This document shows, piece after piece, positions 28,707-39,719 of a stretch of 64,000 bases of DNA. The first letter of the stretch is position 1; the number at the start of each line of letters is the position of its first letter. The notes under the pieces were generated by a model, which saw nothing but the letters and a program-made list of their open reading frames with translations, was not told the DNA's origin and made no database searches. Made by a program: the position numbers and the translations under genes. Origin of the DNA: Chlamydomonas reinhardtii (lineage: Eukaryota > Chlorophyta > Chlorophyceae > Chlamydomonadales > Chlamydomonadaceae); NCBI RefSeq assembly GCF_000002595.2, contig NC_057012.1, forward strand, positions 186,001-250,000, read 5' to 3'.

Positions 28707-30216
28707 TTTAGCTGATAGAGGTTACATGTGGGACGACAGCCGTGGACTAAGGCAGGGCCCCAAAACGTATGAGACACGCACGCTCACCCGAGGAATGACC
28801 CCCATGCTCCTCGCCTCCGGAGAGGAGAGGAACCCCAGGCCCGGCTCACCGCAAACGCTAGCGCTGCTCACCTAAGCCGTGGGTCGGCGTCATAAGACTA
28901 CCTCTTGCGAGTCCCTAAGCTGACAAGCTAGGGTGAGGCCGGGTGGCGAGTCCGTCCGCTGCTGGCCCTACAAAGATAACCCTCCAACATCACCTGACGC
29001 TAGGAATGGGTGCTGGTTCAGGACAAGGTCCCAGCGGCGCGGAGGCCGACGCAAATTCACAAACGCAGCTAGCCGTGACCAGAAGTCCGCAATCACCTCC
29101 ACACCGATCCTTCGCACAATAGCAACCTCCGCAGTCCGGTCTGCAGCATCACGGCAAGCGTAAAGGCGCTGTCGGCCGTATTCCAGGGCCGCCACAGCAG
29201 CCAAGCACACGATGTCCCACACCGCCTGCGATAGCCCTGGTGGCGCCTGTACTACCACAACTGGTTCCGTGTGATGTCCACATTCGCATGTTCCCGCATC
29301 ACATCACGCAGAGCCTCCGCCACCACACAGTCCCAGAAGTGATGAGCCCTAGCCCCAGCAGTCATCTGAGTCCCACACGGGCATTTCTCTACGCGTCCAT
29401 CCGCGGCCCACACCGCAAGCATCCCAAAGCCCGTGAATCCATTGACTGCCAGGCGCCAGAGCGGTTCCTTGTGTCACGGCTCCCACACCAAAGCCCACAG
29501 CCGCGCCAGGGCCGCCCGCAGCGCATGAATCGCTTCCGCCGGCGGCGCGGCGCCGCTGTAGGCCTCTTAGATGCAGGCCAAGTGACGCACGCGGAGTGCG
29601 TCGTACGCAGGCGTGAGTTGAAGCTGGGTTGCCTGCTTCACCGTGAGGGTCAGCAATGGCACGTCAGCCGCGCCATGCCGCCACCCCAGGCTCTGCGCAA
29701 GCAGCAGCCATACCTGGGGTGCAGGAGTTGCGGAGGCCGCGCCGCCAGGCGCATGCAGTGTGGCCGACGCCGCCACCCTCCACGCCGCCGGTACACGGGC
29801 CAGCAGCATCCGGGCCGGACTGCAGCTCCGGCGGCACGCGAGCCAGATCCGTAATGCGCAGGATGGTGCGCAGGACGGACCGCTTGTACTGTATAGTGCA
29901 GCGACGTGCGAGGCGTGGCCCGAGCGCACCAGCCGGCTTGGAAGCCACTAACTGGCGCACCGCGGCCAGCGCCTCCCAGCACCGCACTGCCGTGCCGAGC
30001 GTGAGCATACCCGGCAGCGCCATGAGAGCCGGGAAGTCACGTTCCAAGCCACCCGCCGCAAGCCCCGCCGCACACGGCAAGACTGGATTGCCCCAGAGCG
30101 GAAATGCAAAGCACCAGGGCCCTGGCACCAGCACAGCCGGGTGTAGGATAGTGACCGGAGGCAGGTAGCTGAGGGCACCCAGGAGGCGCACGAGGGCCGG
30201 GCAGGTTGCCGCATTT
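28707..30216 (-). mobile_element. LINE copy of a second subfamily, truncated
   Basis: Minus-strand frames show a reverse-transcriptase C-terminal region related to, but distinct from, the 46.2 kb LINE: FPLWGNPVLPC, LMALPGMLTLGTAV, LRTILRITDLARVPP and, nearer the 3' end, AVWDIVCLAAVAALEYGRQR and VEVIADFWSRLAAFVNLR. The 3' tail reads GTAACCTCTAT at about 28715. The same ~170-base tail starts again at 30217, showing a second copy behind it. The frames are interrupted, so the copy is dead. Confidence 0.8.
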
Positions 30217-31090
30217 AGCGAATAGAGGTTACATGTGAGATGACAGCCGCGGGCAAGCCAGGGCTTCATAAACGCACGAGACACGTACGCACACTCGAGG
30301 AGAGAACCTCGAATGACCCCCATGCTCCTCGCCTCACTGAAGGAGGGGAGGAACCCCGAGCAAGGCTTACCGCAAACGCTAGCGCTGCTCACCTAAGCCG
30401 GCGTCAGACTGACTGCCACTTTGCAAAGTGCAACTCCTACCCCAAAACACCAGCACCAACAGGGCAGGGCCCTCACACTGTTGGGTGCAGCCCGAATAAG
30501 CTGCATCCTGTAGACGGCCTAGCTAGGGCCGTGCAAGTTCGCTGAACCACGAGGATCAGCCGGTCCGACCCACCAGACAGCACAAGCCACAGCGCCCGCA
30601 ACCTAGCGCAGGCGGTGCAGGCACGCCCACCGCCCAACCAAGTCCACACAGCCTCGCAACATCCTAGCACAGCAGACAGCGCCAGCCAGCCTTCGCTTAG
30701 TCGGCCTGCGCTAGCCAGCCTTCGCTGGACTGCCTTCGCCAGACTGCATTCGCCAAGCAGTTCTCTCCACTGGCCACACCACGATGTGTGTAGATGCGCC
30801 CACAGCTCCAGCCGCCGCCGCCCGGAAGACGCCGGTCCTGGCTCCCGCCGCAGCGTGCCCCTGTTCACGCGCGGCGAGCCCGGCGCCACGTCAGGCCGCG
30901 GCAGCAGCCCACAGCAAGAGTCGCCAGCAGCTCCAATCGGCCCTCCGTTACCGAAAGAGCCGCTCAAGAGGACACGCCGCTGCGAGCCCGGCAGCAGCGA
31001 GCGCCCCGCCAGAAGCATCGCGAAGCCATGAGGACGAGGTCGACCGGCGAGCAGGCGCGCCACCCACGCTAGGTCGCGAAGGCTCCACGG
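30217..31090 (-). mobile_element. Second LINE copy of the same subfamily, truncated
   Basis: The tail at 30217-30400 repeats 28707-28880 (ATAGAGGTTACATGTG, AATGACCCCCATGCTCCTCG, CGCAAACGCTAGCGCTGCTC). Behind it a minus-strand frame to about 31063 has AVWTWLGGGRACTACARLRA, a weak echo of the LINE C-terminal WDIVCLAAVAAL block. It is 5'-truncated and degenerate; the left edge as given is the 3' end. Confidence 0.6.
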
Positions 31091-31293
31091 TATGAAGTCA
31101 TGTTGTTCGGCAAAGATTGCCAGAGCGGGGGCCGCTCGGCAGGACGGCGACGATGATGTCGCCGACTGAATGACGCGCCGCAGCCAGAGCAGTACTGACG
31201 CACTACAGCTGACCTAAGCAACGCCAGGGACGCCATGGAGGGGCCACAGGGGATTGGCACGGCCACGAAGGCCGGCCGAGGCGCCCTAACGCA

Positions 31294-31681
31294 ACCTGCT
31301 ACAACTGCGGGTGTCAGGAGATGGCCATATCAAGCGGCTTGGGGGGCCGAAGGAGGGGCAGCTGCCCTGGTCGGTCAAAGTCTGCAACGACTGCTTGACG
31401 ACCTGGGTGAGGACCGTGCATGTGCGGGGACGGCTGGGCACTGGGGACGGATTGATTGACAGGTTGACGGTTGGGACAGCTCATGCAATAAAATGTGCGG
31501 ACTGTGAACAATTTAATAGTGATGCGCTCTCTTCTTCCTCCCCGTTCCCCATCCCCAGAACCGCGACGTCTCCGCCGCCAACGTGATCCGTGTGCTCCTC
31601 CTGCTGAAGCTGATGGGCTTCGAGCGGCCGAGCAAGCTGCAGCGGCCGCCATGGCCGCCGCCGGCGGCGGGGCCGGGCTGA
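31294..31681 (+). pseudogene. Fanzor/TnpB-like nuclease C-terminus, copy 1
   Basis: Two exon-like blocks are visible: 31294-31406 with the zinc-ribbon start CYNCGCQEMAI and a second Cys pair (VCNDCL), and 31559-31681 with NRDVSAANVIRVLLLLK. The order C-x2-C, C-x2-C, W, then RD-x-x-AA-N-[IV] is the signature of the C-terminus of TnpB and its eukaryotic relative Fanzor; the Asp of NRD corresponds to the RuvC-III catalytic residue. These proteins are RNA-guided nucleases carried by transposons. Here only the last ~80 residues remain. The first block is out of frame by a two-base insertion relative to copy 2; the last exon is intact and ends at TGA 31679-31681. A gt...ag intron (31407-31558) separates the blocks. 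The RNA-guided role is inferred from the family only. Confidence 0.7.
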
Positions 31682-31945
31682 GAGCCTGAACGGCGCTAGC
31701 AGGGCGTGGGGCTGAGGGTGCACGTGTCGATTGGCGGCGAGTGACGTGACTAGTTTGTTAGCTGCGGGTTAGCAGGGACTGTGCACCCCACCCAACCGGC
31801 CACGTCCGGATTTGCGGGGATGCCAAAGGCCCCCAACATAGAGGCGTGTGCTTAGTAGGCGCCCGCGTCAAGGTGGCTGGGTTGATAACGACCCGGGAGG
31901 GGAGGGCTCAGCCCTTCTCCTGCCTCCCTAAGGCAGCCACCTCCG
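31682..31945 (+). ncRNA. Conserved 3' noncoding tail with hairpin, copy 1
   Basis: These 260 bases after the Fanzor-like stop are almost identical to 34993-35253, although noncoding. They end in a stem GGGCTcAGCCC inside a longer purine/pyrimidine stem, followed by CCTGCCTCCCTAAGG. In TnpB and Fanzor elements the guide RNA comes from the sequence just downstream of the nuclease gene, so this is where an omega-RNA-like transcript would lie. The conservation could also just reflect a recent duplication. No RNA evidence is available. Confidence 0.35.
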
Positions 31946-32025
31946 TGTTTCTGTCACCAATTATAAAATCACCAATTGAGCGTGGCAGTATGGTAGCAGG
32001 ACGGTGGTACTTACAGTTGAGTTAG

Positions 32026-34496
32026 GAATGCGGATGTTACAGAGGGGACAGTCCCAGCACCCGAAGACGCCGAGCGAGCCATCACATGCTATCAGGGCCC
32101 AACTTGACTCGACCTACCCGGACGTTGCTGCAAACCCTCCCGCGGTCAAAATCCGCGTGACTCCGCGCACAGTGAGTCCTAGCCAAGCCTCAACCCGCCA
32201 GAGCCCCACCGCTGTGCCTCAACGCCACACCGGAGTGCCGGGAATCGTCCAGGCCGCAGCACACACGCACAGTGCACGCACTAACCAGGGCGCAAGCGTC
32301 CAGGCACTAGAACGGTCCCCCACACGTGCGTTCTGCCCACACACAAAGCCACCAACCACCCACAACCTCTCACGGTGGGGGAGGCGGGGAATCAGCGTCA
32401 TACGGCAAGCGCAATACCATGCCCTCACCAACAGCCCGAGAGATGAAAGGATGCGCAGAACAGTGTCCCAACCCTTTGGCCTGATACCCAAAGTCACAAA
32501 CGTCTTGAGACGACCCCAGAAGTCAGCGACGACGGCAAGTCCAATGCTCAGCACCCGGGCCGACGGCAGCTTCGCTCGCGCCGCCAGCCCGGCCATAACC
32601 ATACGCTGCAGACCAAAGTCCCGGGCAGACATAGAGCGAGACACACCACATCCCACACAGGTGGCATAAGCCCCGCAGGCGCAATAACCACAACTCCTCA
32701 CGAGAGAAGGCACTTAAAGCATCCTCTGGCATGAAACCCATAGCCATCCCCATATTTCCCGCGCAACAGTGCAGTCCCACAACCAGTGACGCCGGTTCCC
32801 ATCCTGCATGTCAACCCCACACGCCCAACACGGGTCAACAGCAACGCCTTGCGCCCGCTCGCTAGCATGCCGTGGAAACGCCCAGCAAGCGTTGGCGGCC
32901 ACACGCCACAGTGCTTCCTTATGACGATTCTCCCATTTCAGCGACCACAAGCGGGCCAAGGTGCACACGAAGGCCCGCGCCGCCGCCAGGGCAGCCTCCA
33001 CGCCCAACACACCCGCGTCACACACATATTGCAAATGCTTAGCCTTCAGGGCGGCTAACTGTGGAGCCATTTGAAGCACGGTCCCCGCCTCCACCGTGTA
33101 GGCAGTGAGCAGGATGGGCGGCCCCCCGCACTGCAACCAGCCAAGCCCCCGCACCACCTGCTGCACCGACTCCGCCGTAGCACTCACGATGTCGGCTGCC
33201 GGGAGCGGCAGCGCAGCCGCAAGCCCCCGAGCCAGCTGGGCGGCACGCGCGGTGCGCGGCAGCCCAGCCAGCGGAGAGAAGGACCACCGCCGCAGCAAAC
33301 CGGTCGGCCGCCTCTTGAGGCGACGCCGCCGGCCCCGGCAGGGGCGACGGCAGGCGCGCCCGCGTACTCCAGTGCAGCACCCGCCGCCACACAGCAGTCA
33401 CATACATTTGCCCACACGCTTCACCAAACCGGGAGCCCCACGCCCAAGGGCGTGTACATGCCTGCCGCAGTTCGTTCAGCCCTTCATGCGCTGCAACCAG
33501 CTGGCCCACACACGCCAGTCCCGGCAGAGCGAACAAATCCGCGAAAGCCACTTCCCAAGTGCGGCCGTCCTCGCACAGCGCCGGGTTAGGCCGTTAGCCC
33601 ACAACGGCACATGACTCACCCACGCGCCCAGCTCGGGTGGCGCCACCGCAGGCAATTCAGTCATGGCTTTCAGCAGGCGCGCAAACGGCTTGCCCGCCGG
33701 GGTGAGCGGGGTTGTCCAGACGCCCGCCGAAACACATCCATGCATGTCCGCCGCCAGGAACCCCGGCACCACCTGAAACCCCTCTAAAACGGCGTGCAAT
33801 CATCCGCATACTGGGACGCCAGCACCGACGCAAGGTTAGCTAGCACACCATGCCCCCGGCTGCGTAGCCACTTAGGGCTTGCGCCACAGCGAGGTAGAGC
33901 AACCGAGCCAACGGGCAGCCCTGCCGCACGCCCGCCATCAACGGCACCCATCCTGACACACGTCCATTCACCACTTGAGGCAGCCCCACGCGTATCCGTT
34001 AACAGGCGGGACACCCACGTAAGAAAGCCCGCCCCCACGCCCATGCGCTCCAGACACGCGAGCAGAAAAGAGCGGTATCACCGTATCATACGCCTTGTAA
34101 AAGTCTAGGAAGGCCGCCACACCCGGGGCCTTTTTGGCGGCTTTCAACAGGCCAGGAGTAAGTTGGAGCAAGAGGACGTTATCGGCAATGCGGCGGTCCA
34201 TCAGAAACGCAGTTTGCTCAAGGTCAATGATACGCCCAAACACCGAATGCAGTTGCAAGCACAACACACGGGCAAGGGTGCGGTAATCGGTATCCGTCAG
34301 ACACATGCGTAACAGGCCCGCCCCCCCACCGCCGGAGGCAGTTGCATAAGTGCAATCGAGAGGCCAGGCGGGCACAGGGGAGGGCGGGCATGCCTGGGGG
34401 TTGGCATCAAAGTGGGCCGGCGACAGCAGCCGGTCCACCACCGCCGCTACCCTGGCCAGCAGGCGGTTAACAACGTACAATTGGGTTAGGCTGTGC
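32026..34496 (-). mobile_element. LINE copy 2 with reverse-transcriptase motifs, broken
   Basis: The longest LINE copy in the window. Read on the minus strand it begins near 34496 with RT motifs: LTDTDYRTLARVLCLQL, LEQTAFLMDRRIADNVLLLQ and AAFLDFYKAYDTV (the first catalytic Asp block), then QYADDCT near 33800-33815 (the second). The thumb and C-terminal region follow (FADLFALPGLACVGQ, LHWSTRARLPSP), then a CCHC-type knuckle with CWACGVDMQDGNRRHW near 32780, and the 3' tail GTAACATCCGCATTC at 32026. The L-C-type RT order and the C-terminal CCHC knuckle point to an L1-like non-LTR element. The reading frame is interrupted several times and the 5' part with the endonuclease is missing. It sits between the two Fanzor-like fragments. 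Confidence 0.88.
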
Positions 34497-34606
34497 ACTT
34501 AAGCCCGCCTTCAAGGTCACGACAGCCCACACAGCATGCTTACGGTTGTATTTTTTGAAGCCCTTATTGTGTGGCCCCCCTCCCTCCCACCCTCCCGACC
34601 ATGCAG

Positions 34607-34992
34607 ACCTGCTACAACTGCGGGTGTCAGGAGATGGCCATCAAGCGGCTTGGGGGGCTGAAGGAGGGGCAGCGGCCCTGGTCGGTCAAAGTCTGCAACG
34701 ACTGCTTGACGACCTGGGTGAGGACCGTGCATGTGCGGGGACGGCTGGGCACTGGGGACGGATTGATTGACAGGTTGACGGTTGGGACAGCTCATGCAAT
34801 AAAATGTGCGGACTGTGAACAATTTAATAGTGATGCGCTCTCTTCTTCCTCCCCGTTCCCCATCCCCAGAACCGCGACATCCCGCCGCCAACGTGATCCG
34901 TGTGCTCCTCCTGCTGAAGCTGATGGGCTTCGAGCGGCCGAGCAAGCTGCAGCGGCCGCCATGGCCGCCGCCGGCGGCGGGGCCGGGCTGAG
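34607..34992 (+). pseudogene. Fanzor/TnpB-like nuclease C-terminus, copy 2
   Basis: Nearly identical to copy 1. The first block (34607-34717, 37 codons) is open here and reads TCYNCGCQEMAIKRLGG ... WSVKVCNDCLTTW, and it follows a good splice acceptor (CCATGCAG). The last exon starts at 34870 with NRD but is shifted by one base relative to copy 1 and stops early. Each copy is therefore damaged in a different exon. The zinc ribbon and RuvC-III Asp support a Fanzor/TnpB origin as in copy 1. Nothing of the N-terminal or RuvC-I/II parts is found upstream, where about 100 bases separate it from the LINE. Confidence 0.7.
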
Positions 34993-35253
34993 AGCCTGAA
35001 CGGCGCTAGCAGGGCGTGGGGCTGAGGGTGCACGTGTCGATTGGCGGCGAGTGACGTGACTAGTTTGTTAGCTGCGGGTTAGCACGGACTGTGCACCCCA
35101 CCCAACCGGCCACATCCGGATTTGCGGGGATGCCAAAGGCCCCCAACATAGAGGCGTGTGCTTAGTAGGCGCCCGCGTCAAGGTGGCTGGGTTGATAACG
35201 ACCCGGGAGAAAAGGGCTCAGCCCTTTTCCTGCCTCCCTAAGGCAGCCACCTC
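34993..35253 (+). ncRNA. Conserved 3' noncoding tail with hairpin, copy 2
   Basis: Partner of 31682-31945. The terminal stem AAAAGGGCTcAGCCCTTTT is a perfect palindrome around one base. In copy 1 the outer A/T pairs are changed to GGGA/TTCTC, so the stem is only partly kept. Identity ends sharply at GCAGCCACCTCC in both copies, which marks the edge of the duplicated unit. Confidence 0.35.
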
Positions 35254-35287
35254 CTTGTTGAAGGCCGTAGCTCCTCCGTGCCTAGCG

Positions 35288-35500
35288 GCATGCATAGCGG
35301 CATGACAAGTATTGCGCCTGTTGACAACTGTGCTGCGTCTGGCTGTGGTTGGCTTTGCTGTGGCATCGCGACTGCTAGATGGGCACCTGGTTTGGCTATG
35401 TGCCTGTGGAAACCGACCCCGGCTGTGTCCGGGCGATGAGGCTGTTTGGCCTCAGACTGTGGAGGGGCTCAGCCCCTTTTCCAGTGAACACTTGTTCGAA
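35288..35500 (+). repeat. Dispersed repeat R3, copy b
   Basis: The reverse complement of 10535-10750. It ends in GGAGGGGCTCAGCCCCTTTTCCAGTG, a strong short hairpin with T-rich flank. It starts just right of the Fanzor-like unit. Confidence 0.7.
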
Positions 35501-37374
35501 GGTGGAATTGAGGGAACGTTTAGCTGGGCGTTCCTGAGGACGATGGCTTTTGAAGGAGTGGTAGCCTTGCGCACCGTGCTGTGCTTTCCGGACCATGTAC
35601 GCTGCCACCACCCGGGTGCCACTCCCGGTTTGGGCCGAGTCCAGACGCTGCCCCGACTTTGAGGCGCTGGTAGCACCTTCAGACCCATTCGACCCGTTCT
35701 GTTTGACACGGCATTGTGACCCCGTTGCAACCGACACGGGTTTTGGGCCGGGGTTGATCTAGGCCGAGTAGCCCTGCGGTGTCGTACGGCGCATTCCGTC
35801 CGGGGGGTGCAAATCCCCAGCCAAACCCGCACACTCGGAGGGCTCCGGGAGTCGCCCGGGGCAAATCCTACCGCACGATTTAGACGCCGCCTTTTTGTAC
35901 ATACATATCTAACAGCATCAATGGGCAATAGCGCTCGACAGAGGACTAAAACATGTTGGTCGGGGCTCAAGTCGCGAAATTGACCGAAGCCCATATCTCG
36001 CATAGGCGGTGTTTTGGGGCTAGCCCAAGTGCCGTCAATATGGTTGAATCTATAGATGGAATCCTGATAGCGTCACGCGAATTCTGCACAGTCTTGGCGA
36101 CGCGACATTTAGCATTTCGACTTCAGCTCTCGCTCGAATTTATGCCCCGGGACCGTTCAGGGACTATTATATATGTCACATGATGCCAGTTTAGTGGTCT
36201 GCGGTCTTGGACTCACGCAGTCCCAAGGGACATGCCCGAGTGGCACCCAGGTGGCTGCCACTGATTCTGTACGCTGCCATGGAAGTGGCCGGTGATGAGC
36301 ATTGGCATGCTCAAAGCTGACACACCTTGCCTTAGCATGGCGGTATAGACATATGACATAGACGGCGTGAGTCATGCGAAGTCACGCCCTTGGACCTTTA
36401 ATCTGGCCCCGCCCCGTACGGCGCGGCTTCAATAACCGGCTCCCAACGGCTCCCACAACCCATCGTGTATTGTACCAAAATGCAGTACCACATCCGTGAA
36501 ATGACAGTTGTTAGTCTCCCGCCGGGGCTCCGCGTTCCCACAGGTCCGTTAGTGCGACCCACAGTGCTGCTCAAGCCAGCGGCCTAGGCAGCCAGCGGCG
36601 CAAGAGTTTACGAAGTTTCTGAATCGGAGGCGGGTTTGGCGGGATCTAAACCAACCCATGCCAGCTGTAGGTCGCAGCCCTGGCACGAGCAAGGCCGCTG
36701 CGCCTCCCTGAAGCAAGTGCACGTATCAGCTGTGCTAGAAGGTCTAGGAGGGGTTCACAGGTAAGCTGCACCTTTTGTCTTGGAGTTGTTATGGATGCGG
36801 ATGCCACCGCCTGCTGCTTGCATGCATCATTACATTGCAGCGGCACACGGCAGCGGTTACGGCTACACGGCGGCTCCAAGTCACATCACAGCATCAAAAT
36901 ATATCATGTACTTGCCAGCACGCCTCTTCATGTGATACTGCGCGGAAAACACTAAGGTCAAAGATAGCTTGTAGAGACTGCCGTGTGGCCATCCCGTTCA
37001 GTCCTACCGTCTTGCACGGTGCACCAGCTTCACCCAAACAAAGTCCTATTTCGTTCCAGCGCTTCCGCGGCGGCCGGCCGCTGTCCTGCGATCAGATGGG
37101 GAAGTTGTCACATCACCTGGGGGCAAGCGCAGCAGCACCGGCAGCATGTGCTGAAGCGGTCGCCAACAGTGCGCTGGTGTGCCGCCACTTTGCGTTTGTT
37201 CCCGTGTTCCCTACCCCTCCACTCTCCCTCTCGGACGGACCCACCCTCTCCTCCCGGACGCCGCAATTGTAAAACACGTATCCCTTGCACTACTCGCCAC
37301 GATGGTCCGACCCTTCCATTCCCGTAGGCACGAAGGTCGCTCCTTCGCGCACCCGACTCACCCTCCATGCTCAC
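35501..37374. other. Unassigned intergenic DNA
   Basis: No supported gene. The short frame at 35953-36183 has no motifs. The right end should hold the 3' UTR of the 37.4 kb minus-strand gene; a minus-strand TGTAA is present near 36831. Confidence 0.35.
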
Positions 37375-37596
37375 TCAGTCGTCGCCCGGCGGCCGAACGC
37401 CCATCTTCAGCTTTTCGCGCTTGATCTGCTTCGCCCCTAGCTTCTTCTTTGGCCGTGCGGGCGCGTTGGCCATCATCCGCTGGTATTGAATAAAAGAATA
37501 AAGCAGCGCGCCTCCAACTATGACAAGCACCACTCCTACAATAACAATCACGGTGTTGGAGCCGTCGTCTTGCGTTGAGCCCGTTGCGTCTGCCAT
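37375..37596 (-). CDS. Conserved-type small single-span membrane protein (73 aa)
   Basis: A single exon with ATG start and 73 residues: an acidic/polar N-terminus (MADATGSTQDDGSN), one membrane span (TVIVIVGVVLVIVGGALLYS) and a basic tail with KKKLGAKQIKREKLKMGV followed by RPPGDD. The pattern of short acidic N-terminus, one span and a K/R-rich tail ending in a Pro-Gly-acidic motif resembles small plant proteins of unknown function with similar KKLKKEKLKQGV tails, recalled from memory and not searched. Likely a tail-exposed ER or other endomembrane protein. The codon use is clean and there is no competing frame, so I think it is real. Confidence 0.7.
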   Translation of the reverse strand: MADATGSTQDDGSNTVIVIVGVVLVIVGGALLYSFIQYQRMMANAPARPKKKLGAKQIKREKLKMGVRPPGDD

Positions 37597-38667
37597 TCTT
37601 GTCTAGTCAACGATCAGCGCGGGGCTGTAGACGCATATAAGCCGATGCACGTAAATATTGTAATGATCAATAATACTTGCCGCAGCGTAAATCTACCAGA
37701 TCTACAACCCAGCCGGCAGCCCATCCCGGCTTGCACATGGTTCATTGAGCACCTGGCACTAATACTCCAACAAGTTTCAGCCAGTTTTCCTTCGAAGGGC
37801 TTTGTGTGAGGGCATATCTGCAACCACTTATGCGGTGACTGAGGCATGTATATGCATACACAGAGTGACAGAGGGCCTCCTCCCCTGTCCCTAACCTGGC
37901 CCCTCTCCCAAGCACGGCGTGGCACGGTTTGCCCCTCAGGGCCCCTCTCCCAGGCAAAGAAGTTCGCGATCATGTCATTGGCAATCATAAAACCACCCAG
38001 GGAGCCCTTACCCCATAGCCAAAGCTTTACTTGAGTCTTACTCGGACATTGATGCGCACACTAACACAATAATAGTCTGCAAGGAAACCGGTTGCAGCCA
38101 ATGCTGCAGCCTGCGGCCCCGTGTGTAGTGGCGTGAAATCACCCGCATACTGCACGATGCTGCCTTCTTGTAATGTCGGCACGCCGGGGCCCCTACTGCG
38201 CAGCCATGACTCGGGGCGTGCGCGACGGCAAGGCCCATCTAACCCCAGCCCGTGATGGCCAATCTGCGCGGACTGCAGTCGACGCTCTCAAATACACAAG
38301 TTCAAGAGGGAGCAATAGCTAAGTGGCCGGCGGCGGTGGCGGCATCAGCGTGCACGGTACCAGCTTGTGCTGCCACCAGGCTGCCCGCTATGGCCTGCTA
38401 TGGCAGCCGCTAGCCCCCTTACAGCCACTGCCGTGAGAAGCCAGGAAGCAGTGGTGCATGTACCCCTGCCAGGAAGACTCATTGCGATACGTCGCCCCGA
38501 AGCGGAATTGTGTAGCACCACGGCACAGCGTGTGGCACACGACCGGGCATCTGCGTGTGGCACACGACCGGGCATTTGGCTGCATGGGAAATGCGCCTGG
38601 TGCGAAACGACTGAGCGAGTCTTTACCGCATAAAATAATTTCTACTCATATTGTCGATACAATAGCA
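37597..38667. other. Divergent promoter region and unassigned DNA
   Basis: The interval lies between two divergently transcribed genes. A TATA-like GCATATAAG (37633) on the plus strand and AT-rich CATAAAATAATT (38629-38640) just upstream of the methyltransferase ATG are the only promoter-like signs. A tandem word CGACCGGGCATCTGCGTGTGG/ACACGACCGGGCAT occurs at 38538-38580. Confidence 0.35.
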
Positions 38668-39693
38668 ATGCGCGCTGTTATAATACAGCTGCTTTGCTTC
38701 GTTGCTGGCCTAGTGGCCGCGACGCTGCTGCGCCCGCTCGTGCCCTTGCCAGCGCCCCGAACCCAGCCAGATGACGACCTATTCTCGGCAATTGACACCA
38801 AATTTGATATGATCAACTCTTTCACTAAAATCAAGCACCCGACCTACACGAGAGGCATGTGGGGCATCGCCAACAAGGAGGAGGGGGGCTTCTTCTATGG
38901 TGTTTCAAAGACTCGATTCATGTTCAACCACTTGCGGCGGCTGGCGGCCGCTCGCCCCATCAATACCATGTAAGCCCGGGTGTTCCCGCCAAGCGCAAGG
39001 CTCCCGCGCGCCTGTCCCTTCAACACGCCCACACACCGCCTCTCATGCTCCCGCGTGCAGCTGCGAGCTGGGCTTCAATGCCGGTCACTCTGCGGCGCTC
39101 TTGCTAGATGCTGTGCCCGGTGCAAAGCTGCTTGAGTTTGACCTAGGTGACCACCTGTGGGCCCTGGATAATGCGCAATTCTTCCAGGAGGCTTACGGCA
39201 GCAGGTACTACCGTGGCAGGGGAACGGCTGGGTATTGTCACCAAATGTGCCCCCCGCCGGCGACCCATCGATGCAAAACATAACCCGCAAATCGGGGTCA
39301 TGACGCAAGGTTCGGTTCCCTTGCAGGTTTGTCTTTATCAAGGGGGATTCGGCTGTGACCATCCCCTCCGTCGTTGCCAACTCAAGTTCAAAATGTGACG
39401 TCATTTTTGTCGACGGGGCCAAGGGTGAAAAGATGCGCCGGCAGGATGTGCTGAACTTCATGCAGCTGGCGCATAAGGAGACGTATGTGTTTGGCGACGA
39501 GGCCAACACAGTGGAGTGTATGAGCGGCCAGGTTGGGCGCGAGCACCCCAAGTGCTTGGAGGGGCCAAACGGTGACACTGCGTTCGCTTGGAATGCCCTG
39601 GTACGGGAGGGGACTTTACAGCTGATTGATTGCTCCCGGCCGGTCCGTGATGCCGACCTGGTGTGCCTGTGGCAGTACAAGAGCATTCGGTAG
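38668..39693 (+). CDS. Class I SAM methyltransferase, membrane-anchored
   Basis: Three exons join in phase: 38668-38969, 39061-39204 and 39327-39693, giving 270 residues. The ATG leads straight into a signal anchor (LLCFVAGLVAATLLRP) and a proline-rich stem. The catalytic domain has ICELGFNAGHSAALLLDA (SAM-binding loop), AKLLEFDLGDH, then DVIFVDGAKGEKM and a late strand LVCLWQYKS. The ELGFNAGHSA form of motif I is recurrent in green algal secretory methyltransferases of unassigned substrate (from general knowledge). The anchor suggests a Golgi enzyme acting on glycans. An inverted partial copy of this gene is in an intron at 15.7-16.1 kb. An R1 repeat follows within 30 bases of the stop. Confidence 0.88.
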
Positions 39694-39719
39694 TGGCTCT
39701 TCCTGGTGAGATGGGTGTG

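Noticed and set aside
33784-34498. RT motifs as telomerase or a retrovirus-like element
   Set aside because: The motif order, the C-terminal CCHC knuckle, the lack of any protease, integrase or terminal direct repeats, and the shared non-poly(A) 3' tail with 5' truncation all fit a non-LTR LINE.
38040-38250. Possible short RT fragment (a QYA-GDFTP-like reading on the minus strand)
   Set aside because: Only a few residues resemble the LINE QYADDCTP block, and no flanking homology was seen.
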